Shown here piece by piece: positions 21,979 to 31,926 of a DNA stretch of 44,010 nucleotides. A program made the position numbers and the translations under genes. How positions within the stretch are numbered: the stretch's first letter is position 1; each line of letters opens with the position of its first letter. This DNA comes from Sulfuracidifex metallicus DSM 6482 = JCM 9184 (GTDB lineage Archaea > Thermoproteota > Thermoprotei_A > Sulfolobales > Sulfolobaceae). Under the pieces are notes generated by a model, which worked only from the letters and a program-made list of their open reading frames with translations, did not search any database and was not told the DNA's origin. The DNA is taken from positions 1-44,010 of the forward strand of contig CP135238.1 of NCBI GenBank assembly GCA_032834875.1, in the 5' to 3' direction.

Positions 21979-23735
21979 CTTATGGAGTCTACGAATCCCT
22001 TGTAAGTTATTTTGTATAGGTCTCCTTGTTCTAAAGTAGATGCTTTCCTCTTGTATTTTACTGACTCTCCTAAGCTGTTTGATCCATGAACTTTAATCCA
22101 TTCGTCTAGAGGAATTTGATAATCTCTAAGAACTTTATCTCTATATAAGTCATTTAATACGTTGTACGTACAGAACGGAATTACCCTACCATCAGGAGAT
22201 GCATAATGTATATCACATCTCATTACTCTTTGGACATCGTAGTTATAGAGATCCATGAAGTGCATGGTTCCTAAGAATAGAGTTCTGTAATGCCATTCTC
22301 CTAATGCCTCATAGTTATGATTAATTACAACATTGTAAAGCATCTTATATACATCAAAGTCCTTTGGACCCTTTTCTTTATCTATAAATTTCCTGATGTT
22401 AAGTAAGGCCTTCATTCCTACCCATGCCTTGCTAGATCCCTCTCTAATTTCTTCTGATTTTTCTTTCAAATATTCTAGCAATCCTTCAAGATCTATAAAT
22501 TTAGATATAGGTATGAAGTGAGGTTCTCCACCCTTCCATTCTACATATATATAGGTTCCAGCTCCACAGGAAGGATGATTAGCCATCTCGAATTGTTCCT
22601 TACCTGTTAATGCTTCTACTATCTTGGAGAAGACCACAGATGTTCCTATAGGATACCAACTATCACGTGTTACCTCCCCGTCTGTTTGTTCCTCAATGTT
22701 TCTAAGAACTTCTGGTATAGTAATTCTGAACTTTGCTCTCATGTTCCTCTTCATCATACCAGTCAAACTTACAGGCTGGAAGTTTACTGCCCTCACTATA
22801 TCTAGATTTCTTGCAGCAAATTTGACTATGTTTCCAAGATCATTATCATTTACTGTCTTTATAACAGTAGGAACTAAAACTACACTAGTCATTCCTGCTT
22901 TTCTAAATACTTCAAACGTATATGGGATCTCCCAGTGATTCTTGGGATTTGTTTTTCTATTTGTTCCATCAAAACTCATATAAATTGTGTTAACCCCAGC
23001 TTCCCTTAGCTGCTTTGCATAAGCTATTGCCTTATCTGGATCTTCCATATACATCTTAGCGAAAGTGCCTCCCCAGCTATTTAACTGAACATGCCTTACT
23101 CCTTTCTCTCTCAGGATCTTCAAGACGTCTAATATATCTTCCCTTAGCGTTGGCTCTCCACCAGTGACTTGTATTACTAATGTTATACCTTGCTTTTTCA
23201 ATTGATCTACCATATAAGATATTTGCTCTAAAGATGGCTCATATACATAGCCGGCTTTCTCTGCATAGAAGAAGCAATACCAGCAAGACTGGTCACATCT
23301 ATTTGTAATTACTAAGTTAACTAGGGCCGAATGCTGATGATGCATGGGGCATAGTCCACAGTTGTATGGACAAGGAGCTTTCAGATCAACATATGGAACC
23401 TTTGGACCTTTGCCTTCATACTCCCAATAATCAAACTTGTAATACATTCCAACGTCTCCATAATAAAGATCCTCAAACTCGCCATGATCTGGACATATCT
23501 TCCTTATGTACAGTTTATTCTCCTTTTCGAATATTGTAGCGGGGAGCAATCTATAGCATGCGGGACATAATGAATGAGTTAATCTGACTAACTTTTCATT
23601 TGAGGAAAGCTTTGGTAAGGGTCCACCAATCTTTATTTCTCTATCACCGAACTTTACTGCACCTTCATTAAATGAAGAAGGTGCTGACAATAGTCTGAAT
23701 TTTTCTTCGTTATTCTCTGCAGTTGTTTGGGCCAT
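21975..23735 (-). CDS. tes: Radical SAM tetraether lipid synthase (Tes family)
   Basis: A 586-aa radical SAM enzyme. The canonical SAM cluster motif is CDQSCWYC (Cys147, 151, 154). Upstream are CPAC (57-60) with CPDHG (81-85), a rubredoxin-like metal site, and CPYNCGLC (122-129), an auxiliary cluster; further Cys lie near the C-terminus ([24 protein letters not shown]). This combination and length match the archaeal Tes/MJ0619 family, which couples two archaeol chains into the membrane-spanning tetraether. From memory, the Sulfolobus acidocaldarius Tes gene lies close to the same RNA polymerase/gatB region. It is transcribed alone from a clear promoter. Confidence 0.82.
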   Translation of the reverse strand: MAQTTAENNEEKFRLLSAPSSFNEGAVKFGDREIKIGGPLPKLSSNEKLVRLTHSLCPACYRLLPATIFEKENKLYIRKICPDHGEFEDLYYGDVGMYYKFDYWEYEGKGPKVPYVDLKAPCPYNCGLCPMHHQHSALVNLVITNRCDQSCWYCFFYAEKAGYVYEPSLEQISYMVDQLKKQGITLVIQVTGGEPTLREDILDVLKILREKGVRHVQLNSWGGTFAKMYMEDPDKAIAYAKQLREAGVNTIYMSFDGTNRKTNPKNHWEIPYTFEVFRKAGMTSVVLVPTVIKTVNDNDLGNIVKFAARNLDIVRAVNFQPVSLTGMMKRNMRAKFRITIPEVLRNIEEQTDGEVTRDSWYPIGTSVVFSKIVEALTGKEQFEMANHPSCGAGTYIYVEWKGGEPHFIPISKFIDLEGLLEYLKEKSEEIREGSSKAWVGMKALLNIRKFIDKEKGPKDFDVYKMLYNVVINHNYEALGEWHYRTLFLGTMHFMDLYNYDVQRVMRCDIHYASPDGRVIPFCTYNVLNDLYRDKVLRDYQIPLDEWIKVHGSNSLGESVKYKRKASTLEQGDLYKITYKGFVDSIS

Positions 23736-23767
23736 AACTATCTACTTTACATTAACACTATTTATTA

Positions 23768-23775
23768 TATTTAAG
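23768..23775 (-). promoter_or_regulatory. Promoter of the tes gene
   Basis: The minus strand reads CTTAAATA, then TAATAAATAG. A start about 26 nt downstream (near 23746) would give a leader of about 11 nt before the ATG at 23735. It lies in the 69-bp gap after thiL, so tes need not depend on thiL transcription. Confidence 0.5.
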
Positions 23776-23804
23776 AATATTCACTCTGTGTATTGTAGCT
23801 ACAG

Positions 23805-24770
23805 TTAAAACCAACCTTTAAAATTATCCCAACCAGTAATTTTTATATGTATTTTATTAAAAGTGATATAATTTGTCTCACGATCTATCTCGCCTAAAAT
23901 TATAGGATTGAAGCCTAAATCTATCATATAATTTATCATTTCTTCTTTTATTGAAGGTCTTATAACTATAATTGCCTCAAATTCTTCTCCACCATACTTA
24001 ATTAATTTCATTAAATCTAGATCGTTATCTATTTTATCTAAATAGGATTTAATTTCATCAGATATTCCCAGATCCTTAAGCTCAATACCTACATTCAAAC
24101 GAGTATGAATATTATACAGAGAAATTAAAAGACCGTCGCTTATGTCAGTAGAATAGACAATATTATTTGAAAAGAAGTTAAATAAGCTTATTAATGATTT
24201 ATTTACTACTGGATGTCTAACCCGCTGTAGAACCTTGTTCTTTATTGCTTTAATATCATCCAGCATAAAATAATTATAATTAGAATAATTGCTAAGAAAA
24301 TATAAAGAAGTGTAACCTATTGGATTGGTAAGAATAATAATGTCCCCCTTTTGCGGGGTTAAATTTGACTTTAGAATTGCATTTCCTATTCCAACTACAT
24401 CGATCCATCCTATTTTTGAGTTATTTAGATCGCCTCCTACGTATTTCGCTCCATAATATTTTATGCATTCAGATAAACCTAGAAGAATGTCCTCCAATTC
24501 GCTGTCCTCTGTTTCTTCATCTATTCCTATAGACGACATAAAGTACAACGGAACTGACCCAGCTGAAATTAAATCACTTACTGTAGAAATACAACCTTTC
24601 CATCCGAGGTCATAAAGTGTAATATCCCCACTTTTATAGGAAAAAGGAAAACCATCCACTTTCATTGATATACCGTCTGCAGAGAACACATCATCAAGCT
24701 TCTTAATGTCTAGATACTTTTTTAGGACTTTATCTATGAACTCGTGCTCTCCAATTTCCTTCAATTTCAT
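23805..24770 (-). CDS. thiL: Thiamine-monophosphate kinase
   Basis: Phosphorylates thiamine monophosphate to the diphosphate cofactor. The 321-aa protein belongs to the PurM/ThiL superfamily: an N-terminal GEHEFIDKVL, the metal-binding strand DVFSADGISMKVDGFPF, TVSDLISAGSVPLYFMSSIG, GGDLNNS (about residues 110-116), and ISDGLL near residue 210. The start at 24770 lies only 22 nt from the 3' end of tRNA-Thr on the same strand. There is no room for a separate standard promoter, so thiL is probably co-transcribed with the tRNA. Confidence 0.88.
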   Translation of the reverse strand: MKLKEIGEHEFIDKVLKKYLDIKKLDDVFSADGISMKVDGFPFSYKSGDITLYDLGWKGCISTVSDLISAGSVPLYFMSSIGIDEETEDSELEDILLGLSECIKYYGAKYVGGDLNNSKIGWIDVVGIGNAILKSNLTPQKGDIIILTNPIGYTSLYFLSNYSNYNYFMLDDIKAIKNKVLQRVRHPVVNKSLISLFNFFSNNIVYSTDISDGLLISLYNIHTRLNVGIELKDLGISDEIKSYLDKIDNDLDLMKLIKYGGEEFEAIIVIRPSIKEEMINYMIDLGFNPIILGEIDRETNYITFNKIHIKITGWDNFKGWF

Positions 24771-24791
24771 ATATATCAGCCACGAGAGCGG

Positions 24792-24864
24792 AGCCGCCGG
24801 CGGGGTTCGGACCCGCGACCACTGGCTTACGAGCCAGCGCTCTACCGGGCTGAGCTACAGCGGC
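24792..24864 (-). tRNA. tRNA-Thr (CGT), atypical, possibly degenerate
   Basis: The 73-nt cloverleaf has a good acceptor (GCCGCTG/CGGCGGC, one G-U pair), D-arm GCTC/GAGC and T-stem GCGGG/CCCGC. G1-C72, C2-G71 and discriminator U73 agree with archaeal threonine identity. Two deviations stand out. The anticodon arm CTGGC-TCGTAA-GCCAG has a loop of 6 nt, one short, apparently missing the base before U33. The T-loop is TCCGAAC, so invariant U55 is C. The other three tRNAs in the window are regular. Its promoter looks intact. Anticodon CGT is opposite 24829-24831. Confidence 0.8.
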
Positions 24865-24885
24865 ATTCTAAAATATGACTACGCT

Positions 24886-24893
24886 CTTAAATT
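24886..24893 (-). promoter_or_regulatory. Promoter of tRNA-Thr (and probably thiL), overlapping the purB stop
   Basis: The minus strand reads AATTTAAG, centred about 26 nt upstream of the mature tRNA 5' end at 24864, which is ideal spacing. The box covers the last codons and stop of purB, so purB transcription would read through it. Confidence 0.5.
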
Positions 24894-26239
24894 TCTTTCA
24901 TTATGTACCTAATACTCCTATAGTAAGATAGACTTCTTTCTATTAAGGTAGAGTTCTGACCTAGATAATACTTCGGATCTAGAATTCTCTTTAACTCCTC
25001 CTCTGAGACCATCTTCTTTACTTTATCGTTTTTAAGACATTCATCTAAAAACGATGTGTTAGAAGCCTTGCTTTGCCTTGAAATCTCATTTGCAAGCTTA
25101 TGTGCTTCATGCCTAGGCATACCCTTTAACGTCAAGTTTATCATTAGGCTCTCTGCCATGATTTGACCTTTAGTTAAAAGTAAATTATCATGCATTCTGC
25201 TAGTATTTACTCGTAGACTTGTTAATAAAGACAATAAACTTTCTAATATCTCATCTAAAATAATAAAGCTATGAGATATTAGTATTCTCTCTGCAGAGCT
25301 ATTTGTCAGATCTCTTTCATGCCATAAAGGTATATTTTCAATTGCAGCTGAGACAAAAGATCTCATTAATCTAGATAATCCGGTTATCTTCTCTGCTGTA
25401 ACCGGATTCTCTTTTTGAGGCATAGTACTACTTCCAACTCTTTCTCCTACTCCTTCTCCTATTTCGTTAATTTCTGGTCTCATTAACTCTCTAACCTCGA
25501 GGGAAAATCTTTCTGCTGTTGCTGCTAAAATTGCCATATCAGATATTAGCTCCGCAAAGCCATCCCTAGGTGCAACTTGAGTTGAAATTATGTGAGGTTC
25601 CATTCCTAAATATTTTGAAACAGCGCTCTCTATTTCAATTCCTTTACTATTCCATGCTGCCATAGTACCTACTGCTCCAGCCATTTTTATACGCAAGACT
25701 CTTTTCTTGGAATCGTTTATTCTTTCCAATGATCTAGTGAACTCGTAAAGATAATTAGCGAACTTAAAGCCTAAAGTTATAGGAAGGGCATGCTGACCGT
25801 GAGTTCTACCTACCATTATTGTTTCTCTATATTCTACTGCATATTTTGCAAGTATATCCATTATTTTTGTCAATTTATTTTCTATTAGTTGCAATGCTTG
25901 TTTAAATATAATAGCATTGGCAGTATCTACAATATCATAGCTAGTAGCTCCGAAATGAATAAATTTACCAGATTCTCCACTTTTTTCCGCTAGAGCCACT
26001 ACCATCGCCATTACATCATGACCAAGTTTAGACTCAAGTTCCTCAACTTCTTTGGAAGATACCTCATCAACTTTCTTCTCAACTTCTTCAACGTCTTTGG
26101 GTTCAACTATTCCCACATCACGTAAAGCCTTAAGAAGGGCTATTTCTACGTTTAATCTTGTATGTAATATATTTTCTTTATCGAAAATTTTTCTCATTTC
26201 TTCGCTTCCATATCTCCAATCCAAAGGACATACTTCCAT
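24887..26239 (-). CDS. purB: Adenylosuccinate lyase
   Basis: Acts twice in purine synthesis: it cleaves SAICAR to AICAR, and adenylosuccinate to AMP, each time releasing fumarate. The 450-aa protein shows the fumarase/aspartase signature GSSTMPQKENPVTAEK (about residues 267-282), the catalytic-His region GRTHGQHALPITLG, and FGATSYDIVDTANA. It starts MEVCPLDWRYGSEEM, typical of the family. It is divergent from purP across a 71-bp gap, which groups three purine steps at one locus. Confidence 0.96.
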   Translation of the reverse strand: MEVCPLDWRYGSEEMRKIFDKENILHTRLNVEIALLKALRDVGIVEPKDVEEVEKKVDEVSSKEVEELESKLGHDVMAMVVALAEKSGESGKFIHFGATSYDIVDTANAIIFKQALQLIENKLTKIMDILAKYAVEYRETIMVGRTHGQHALPITLGFKFANYLYEFTRSLERINDSKKRVLRIKMAGAVGTMAAWNSKGIEIESAVSKYLGMEPHIISTQVAPRDGFAELISDMAILAATAERFSLEVRELMRPEINEIGEGVGERVGSSTMPQKENPVTAEKITGLSRLMRSFVSAAIENIPLWHERDLTNSSAERILISHSFIILDEILESLLSLLTSLRVNTSRMHDNLLLTKGQIMAESLMINLTLKGMPRHEAHKLANEISRQSKASNTSFLDECLKNDKVKKMVSEEELKRILDPKYYLGQNSTLIERSLSYYRSIRYIMKEI

Positions 26240-26310
26240 ATCTTTAACTAAAGTATAGGAAAGTTTACCGAAATTTAATCTTATTATACCTGAAGTGTCT
26301 AGTCATTCTC

Positions 26311-27312
26311 GTGAAAGTCTCTACTATAGGAAGTCATTCATCACTTCAAATCTTACATGGTGCAAAAATGGAAGGATTTCAGACTTCAGTAATTACTGAT
26401 ACTAAAAGAGAAAAATTTTATCAACAGTTCAACTTCATTGATAAAGTATTAGCCTTTAAAGATATAGACGAAGCGGTAGACCTAATAAATAGCGAGGAAG
26501 ATTCAGTTTTAATACCACATGGGAGTTTAGTGGAGTATTTGGGACAAGAGAGAGTAAATAAAATAAAAATAAAGATATATGGGAATAGAAATATTTTTGG
26601 ATGGGAAGGAAATCAGCATAAAAAAATGTATTTACTTAAAACTTCAAACATAAAAATTCCACAGACCTTCGAGAAACCTGAAGATGTAGATAGAGTAGTT
26701 ATAGTCAAGTTACCTGGAGCTAAAGGGGGAAGAGGTTATTTCCTTGCAAAGAACAAGCAGGAAGTAAGACAAGGAATTGATGATTTAATAAAGAAAAAAG
26801 AAATAAACAGTGAAGAAGACGTAATTATCCAGGAATATATAGTTGGAGTACCAATGTATTTTCAGTTTTTCTATAGTACGTTGCTACAAAGAACTGAAAT
26901 ATTTGGAATTGATATAAGATATGAAACTAATATAGATGGATTAAGAAGATTGCCTCAAGGATATATAGATGTTGAACCAACCTTCATAGTAGTAGGCAAT
27001 ATACCAGCAGTAGCCAGAGAGAGCCTTTTACCCAAGGCCCAAGAGTTCGCTGAAAGTTTCGTCAACAACGTTAAGGAAAAGGTACCTCCTGGCATGATAG
27101 GTCCTTTCTGTCTAGAGTCAATTGTAACGGATAAGGGTGAAATAGTAGTTTTTGAATTCTCAGGAAGAATAGTAGCAGGAACTAACCTCTATACAAACGG
27201 AAGTCCGTATAGTTGGCTTTATTGGAATGAGCCTATGAGTATGGGTAGACGAATTTCAAGGGAACTAAAAAACGCTATAATAAATAACAAGATAGATTTG
27301 GTGACAACATGA
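26311..27312 (+). CDS. purP: FAICAR synthetase, formate-dependent (PurP)
   Basis: An ATP-grasp enzyme that formylates AICAR to FAICAR with formate and ATP, the archaeal replacement for the PurH transformylase. The 333-aa protein starts at a GTG ([18 protein letters not shown]); an ATG start would cut the conserved N-terminus. It has the Gly-rich loop [12 protein letters not shown] (about residues 132-143), the substrate/metal region IGPFCLES, and [13 protein letters not shown] near the C-terminus. Its TGA overlaps the next ATG by 4 nt (ATGA), so it is coupled to the paralogue downstream. A TATA-like TTATTATA lies near 26280-26287. Confidence 0.92.
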   Translation: MKVSTIGSHSSLQILHGAKMEGFQTSVITDTKREKFYQQFNFIDKVLAFKDIDEAVDLINSEEDSVLIPHGSLVEYLGQERVNKIKIKIYGNRNIFGWEGNQHKKMYLLKTSNIKIPQTFEKPEDVDRVVIVKLPGAKGGRGYFLAKNKQEVRQGIDDLIKKKEINSEEDVIIQEYIVGVPMYFQFFYSTLLQRTEIFGIDIRYETNIDGLRRLPQGYIDVEPTFIVVGNIPAVARESLLPKAQEFAESFVNNVKEKVPPGMIGPFCLESIVTDKGEIVVFEFSGRIVAGTNLYTNGSPYSWLYWNEPMSMGRRISRELKNAIINNKIDLVTT

Positions 27313-28358
27313 ATTTCAAAATAGCCTCGGTTGCTAGTCACTCGGCCCTAGACGTATATGACGGAGTAAAAGATGAGGGATTTGAAACTATAGCATTATG
27401 TAAAAAAGGAAGAGAGCTAGCATATAAGGAGTTTGAAGCCATAATCGATCACTGTTTTATTCTAGATGACTATAAAGATATAGCAAAAGATGAGTTTCAA
27501 GAAAAATTGAATTCCATGAATACAATAATAGTACCAAATAGAAGCATGGCAGTTTATTTGGGCTATGATACAATAGAAAAAATGAAGGTAAGATTCTTCG
27601 GCAATAAAATGATGCTTAGATGGGAAGAAAGAGAAGGAAATAAGAATTATTATAAAATTCTAGATTACGCAGGAATCAAAAGACCTAGAATCCTAACAGA
27701 AAACGAGATTGAAAGTCCTGTAATGGTAAAAATGCCTGAGGCAAAGAGAAAGGTAGAAAGAGGATTCTTCATAGCAGTAAACAGGGAAGACTTTAATCAG
27801 AAAATGAATGAACTAGAAAAACTAGGAGTCGTAGATGAGAATAGTAGAAAACATATGGTAATAGAGGAGTTTATTTTAGGAGCTCACTTCAATCTTAACT
27901 ATTTCTATAGCAAAATAAAAAAACGATTGGAGTTATTAAGTATTGACCGTAGGATACAGAGTGATTGGGATGGTTTTTACAGACTTCCTGCTGAGATCCA
28001 ACTCAAACTTGACAGAGAGCCAAGGCTTATAGAAGTGGGCCATATACCAGTTACCATAAGAGAAAGTTTATTAGAGAAAGTCTTTGAAATAGGTAAAAAA
28101 TTTGTAGATGCTACAGCTAAGTTAGAAAGTCCAGGAATAATAGGACCATTTACGCTACAAGTGATGGTAACGCCAGAATTGGATCTAGTTGTCTACGATG
28201 TTGCTCCAAGAATAGGAGGAGGAACAAACGCCTATATGGGAATAGGAAGTCAATATTCTAAATTCTACTTTGGAAAACCAATCAGCTTAGGTAGAAGAAT
28301 AGGAATTGAAATTAAAGACTCAATAATAAAGAATGAAGTAGAGGAAATACTTAGCTAA
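27309..28358 (+). CDS. PurP paralogue (ATP-grasp), possibly altered function
   Basis: A 349-aa homologue of the preceding gene along its whole length ([20 protein letters not shown] at the start, [13 protein letters not shown] and [12 protein letters not shown] at the end). The Gly-rich loop of PurP (GAKGGRGYF) is [11 protein letters not shown] here. The Glu in IGPFCLES is Gln (IGPFTLQV), and FEFSGR becomes YDVAPR, so two probable metal ligands differ. It may be a regulatory or heteromeric partner of PurP, or act on another substrate. PurP paralogues are known in several archaea, often without assigned function. The reading frame is fully intact. Confidence 0.8.
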   Translation: MNFKIASVASHSALDVYDGVKDEGFETIALCKKGRELAYKEFEAIIDHCFILDDYKDIAKDEFQEKLNSMNTIIVPNRSMAVYLGYDTIEKMKVRFFGNKMMLRWEEREGNKNYYKILDYAGIKRPRILTENEIESPVMVKMPEAKRKVERGFFIAVNREDFNQKMNELEKLGVVDENSRKHMVIEEFILGAHFNLNYFYSKIKKRLELLSIDRRIQSDWDGFYRLPAEIQLKLDREPRLIEVGHIPVTIRESLLEKVFEIGKKFVDATAKLESPGIIGPFTLQVMVTPELDLVVYDVAPRIGGGTNAYMGIGSQYSKFYFGKPISLGRRIGIEIKDSIIKNEVEEILS

Positions 28359-28428
28359 TTTATCATTATAGACTATCGATAAAACAGTATGATATATAGA
28401 AGAAAATAGACGTTTATAATGATAAATT
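28357..28428. repeat. Perfect 14-bp inverted repeat between purP paralogue and purA
   Basis: AATTTATCATTATA (28357-28370) and its exact complement TATAATGATAAATT (28415-28428) are separated by 44 bp. The left arm begins in the stop codon of the purP paralogue; the right arm lies just before the purA promoter. It could be a paired operator for purine control or an RNA hairpin that ends upstream transcription. AT-rich sequence gives some repeats by chance, but 14 perfect bases is notable. Confidence 0.65.
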
Positions 28429-28441
28429 AACATAGGTCACG

Positions 28442-28449
28442 TTTAAATA
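28442..28449 (+). promoter_or_regulatory. Promoter of purA
   Basis: TTTAAATA, preceded by GTCACG. The expected start near 28472 would give a leader of about 10 nt before the ATG at 28482. The right arm of the inverted repeat ends 14 bp upstream of this box, a position where a bound factor could affect TBP/TFB binding. Confidence 0.55.
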
Positions 28450-28481
28450 ACATGAACTTAATCACATCAAAATGGATTTGA

Positions 28482-29495
28482 ATGCTAGATATTGTAGTAG
28501 GAGGTTTTTATGGAGATGAAGGTAAAGGTAAAATAGTATCTTACTTAGGAATTAACGATAATCCAAATTTATCCATTAGAACAGGAGGAATAAATGCTGG
28601 TCACACTATATCGTTTCAAGGTAAGACTTGGAAATTAAGAATAGTTCCTTCTTCATTTCTAAATAGAAATACACTATTAGCACTAGGACCAGGGGCCGTA
28701 ACTTCCATAGACGCATTGATGAATGAAATAAAAGAAACTGAGATAAGCAATAGATTCTTTATAGATAAGCATGCGGCAATAATTACTGAGGACGAAAGGA
28801 AAAGGGAAAGAGAAGACGAATACCTTATGAAGGTAATAGGTAGTACTGGACAAGGAGTGGGATATGCCGAAAGTGAGAGAATACTAAGAAAATTAAAGTT
28901 AGCTTCCCAGTATCCTAAGCTAGAGAAATTTTTAGCTGATATACCAAAAATGACAATAGAGACTATAGAAAATGGTGGAAAAGTTCTAGTTGAAGGAACA
29001 CAAGGTTTCTTATTAAGTTTGTACCATGGAAACTATCCTTACGTAACGAGTAGAAATACTACTTCTTCAGGCGTTTTAAGTGAGGTTGGAGTAGGTCCAA
29101 AATATGTTAATAATGTAATAGTAATATTCAAAAGCTTTGTTACACGAGTAGGAGAAGGACCTCTAGAAGGAGAATTAAGTGTGGAGGAAGCTAAGAAGAG
29201 AGGTTTAATAGAATTTGGTACTGTTACTGGTAGGCAAAGAAGGGCTTCTGAATTTAATATAAATTTGGCTAAGGACTCTGTTAAAATTAATTCTGCAACA
29301 CAAGTAGCTATAACTAAGCTTGATGCTCTATTTAAAGAAGTATATAAGGTAAGAAATTACGATAAGTTACCCATGGAAGCCAAGAGATGGATTGAAAATA
29401 TAGAGAACGAATTGAAAGTTCCGGTTACGCTAATTGGAACTGGAGAAGATACAAATGATATAATAGATCTAAGAAAAGAAAAAATTGGTGAATAA
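28482..29495 (+). CDS. purA: Adenylosuccinate synthetase (short archaeal form)
   Basis: Joins IMP and aspartate with GTP hydrolysis, the step before the second PurB reaction. The 337-aa protein has the phosphate loop [16 protein letters not shown] (residues 7-22), GGINAGHTI (34-42), [23 protein letters not shown] (about 169-191) and the GTP-binding TKLDALF. It is about 90 residues shorter than bacterial PurA; short forms are known in archaea, so it is not truncated. The stop lies 1 nt before the next gene's start. Confidence 0.95.
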   Translation: MLDIVVGGFYGDEGKGKIVSYLGINDNPNLSIRTGGINAGHTISFQGKTWKLRIVPSSFLNRNTLLALGPGAVTSIDALMNEIKETEISNRFFIDKHAAIITEDERKREREDEYLMKVIGSTGQGVGYAESERILRKLKLASQYPKLEKFLADIPKMTIETIENGGKVLVEGTQGFLLSLYHGNYPYVTSRNTTSSGVLSEVGVGPKYVNNVIVIFKSFVTRVGEGPLEGELSVEEAKKRGLIEFGTVTGRQRRASEFNINLAKDSVKINSATQVAITKLDALFKEVYKVRNYDKLPMEAKRWIENIENELKVPVTLIGTGEDTNDIIDLRKEKIGE

Positions 29496-29496
29496 A

Positions 29497-30900
<1,404 letters not shown>

Positions 30901-30927
30901 TATTAAACGAACTGTTTTTTAGAAACC

Positions 30928-31926
30928 ATGTATTATATAGATAACATGGAACTTCAAAGTGACATACAAGAAACTGATTATAAGCTAATAATGGAGCTAC
31001 AGTATAATTTTCCAATCTCTGAAAGACCTTATTTGGAAATAGGTAGAAGGTTAGGTATTACAGAAGATGAAGTAATTTTTAGAATAAAAAATCTAATTGA
31101 TAAAGAAGTAATAAAAAGAATTGGAATGTATGTCAATTTTAGAAGTAAAGGAATGGTAGGAGCTCTAGTGGCTTCCAATATAAAGACGTCTAATCTAGAC
31201 TCTTTTAGAAGGATGGCGCTAGGGATAAGAGAAATCACTCATAATTTCGTCAGGGATCATCCTAGATTTAACGTATGGTTTGTAATTAAGGATTACACGA
31301 GAGAGGACTTATCAGAAAGGGTGAACGAAATTCTTAAAAAAGTGGAATGTAATGATTATGTAATTTTATTCTCAAAGAAAAATTTAAAGTTAAGTGTTAA
31401 ATATAATGTAATAGAAGGAGTTTCTATGAGTAGAGATGATGAACTAACGCCAGAACACATCCCTACTGCAGAAGAGATAGGTATAAACAACGAGTTACTA
31501 AAACAGCTCTCTTATCCTTTACCTTTAAGCAGTAGACCTTTTAAGGATTTAGCAGATAAAATTTCTATTAGTGAGGAAAATTTAATTGATCTTGTATTAA
31601 GGCTTAGAAAGCTACATGTAATAAAGGACTACGGAGCTACAATAAATGGTGAAAAAGTAGGAATAAAGGAAAACGCTATGGTATTAATAAACTCAGACGA
31701 TTTAGAAAAAGGATGTATCAATATTGCTACTAACGTTAAAGAGGCCACACATGTGGTACTTAGGGAAGCTGATAAGGAGTGGGACTACCTATGTTATGCA
31801 ATGATACACGGTAAGGATAAGAGAGTAATATCTCAAGCAGCCAGGAAAATAGTTAGCATTACTTCTGCTAAGAGTTATATGACACTATATAGTATGGATA
31901 ACCTAAAGCCTGGTGTAGTTATTTGA
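30928..31926 (+). CDS. Fused siroheme decarboxylase-like protein (AhbA/AhbB, two AsnC-type halves)
   Basis: The 332-aa protein consists of two tandem Lrp/AsnC-like units. Each has a helix-turn-helix (about residues 15-65 and 185-240) and a ferredoxin-like domain. The first half carries ITHNFVRDHPRFNVWFVI and the second ATHVVLREADKEWDYLCYAMIHG. Both resemble the His/Arg-containing segments of AhbA/AhbB (NirD/L/G/H), which decarboxylate siroheme to didecarboxysiroheme in the alternative haem route. Normally these are two proteins. A plain transcription regulator remains possible. A TATA-like box near 30900 makes it leaderless. Its 3' end overlaps pheA by 24 bp, convergently. Confidence 0.68.
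   Translation: MYYIDNMELQSDIQETDYKLIMELQYNFPISERPYLEIGRRLGITEDEVIFRIKNLIDKEVIKRIGMYVNFRSKGMVGALVASNIKTSNLDSFRRMALGIREITHNFVRDHPRFNVWFVIKDYTREDLSERVNEILKKVECNDYVILFSKKNLKLSVKYNVIEGVSMSRDDELTPEHIPTAEEIGINNELLKQLSYPLPLSSRPFKDLADKISISEENLIDLVLRLRKLHVIKDYGATINGEKVGIKENAMVLINSDDLEKGCINIATNVKEATHVVLREADKEWDYLCYAMIHGKDKRVISQAARKIVSITSAKSYMTLYSMDNLKPGVVI

Noticed and set aside
24706-24912. Plus-strand frame through the tRNA-Thr gene (GVRTRDHWLTSQ...)
   Set aside because: It is the familiar translation of an antisense tRNA and not a protein gene.
30928-31926. Assignment as an ordinary Lrp/AsnC transcription factor
   Set aside because: Duplicated architecture and the YAMIHG and THNFVRDH-type segments fit siroheme decarboxylase better, though this is not certain.
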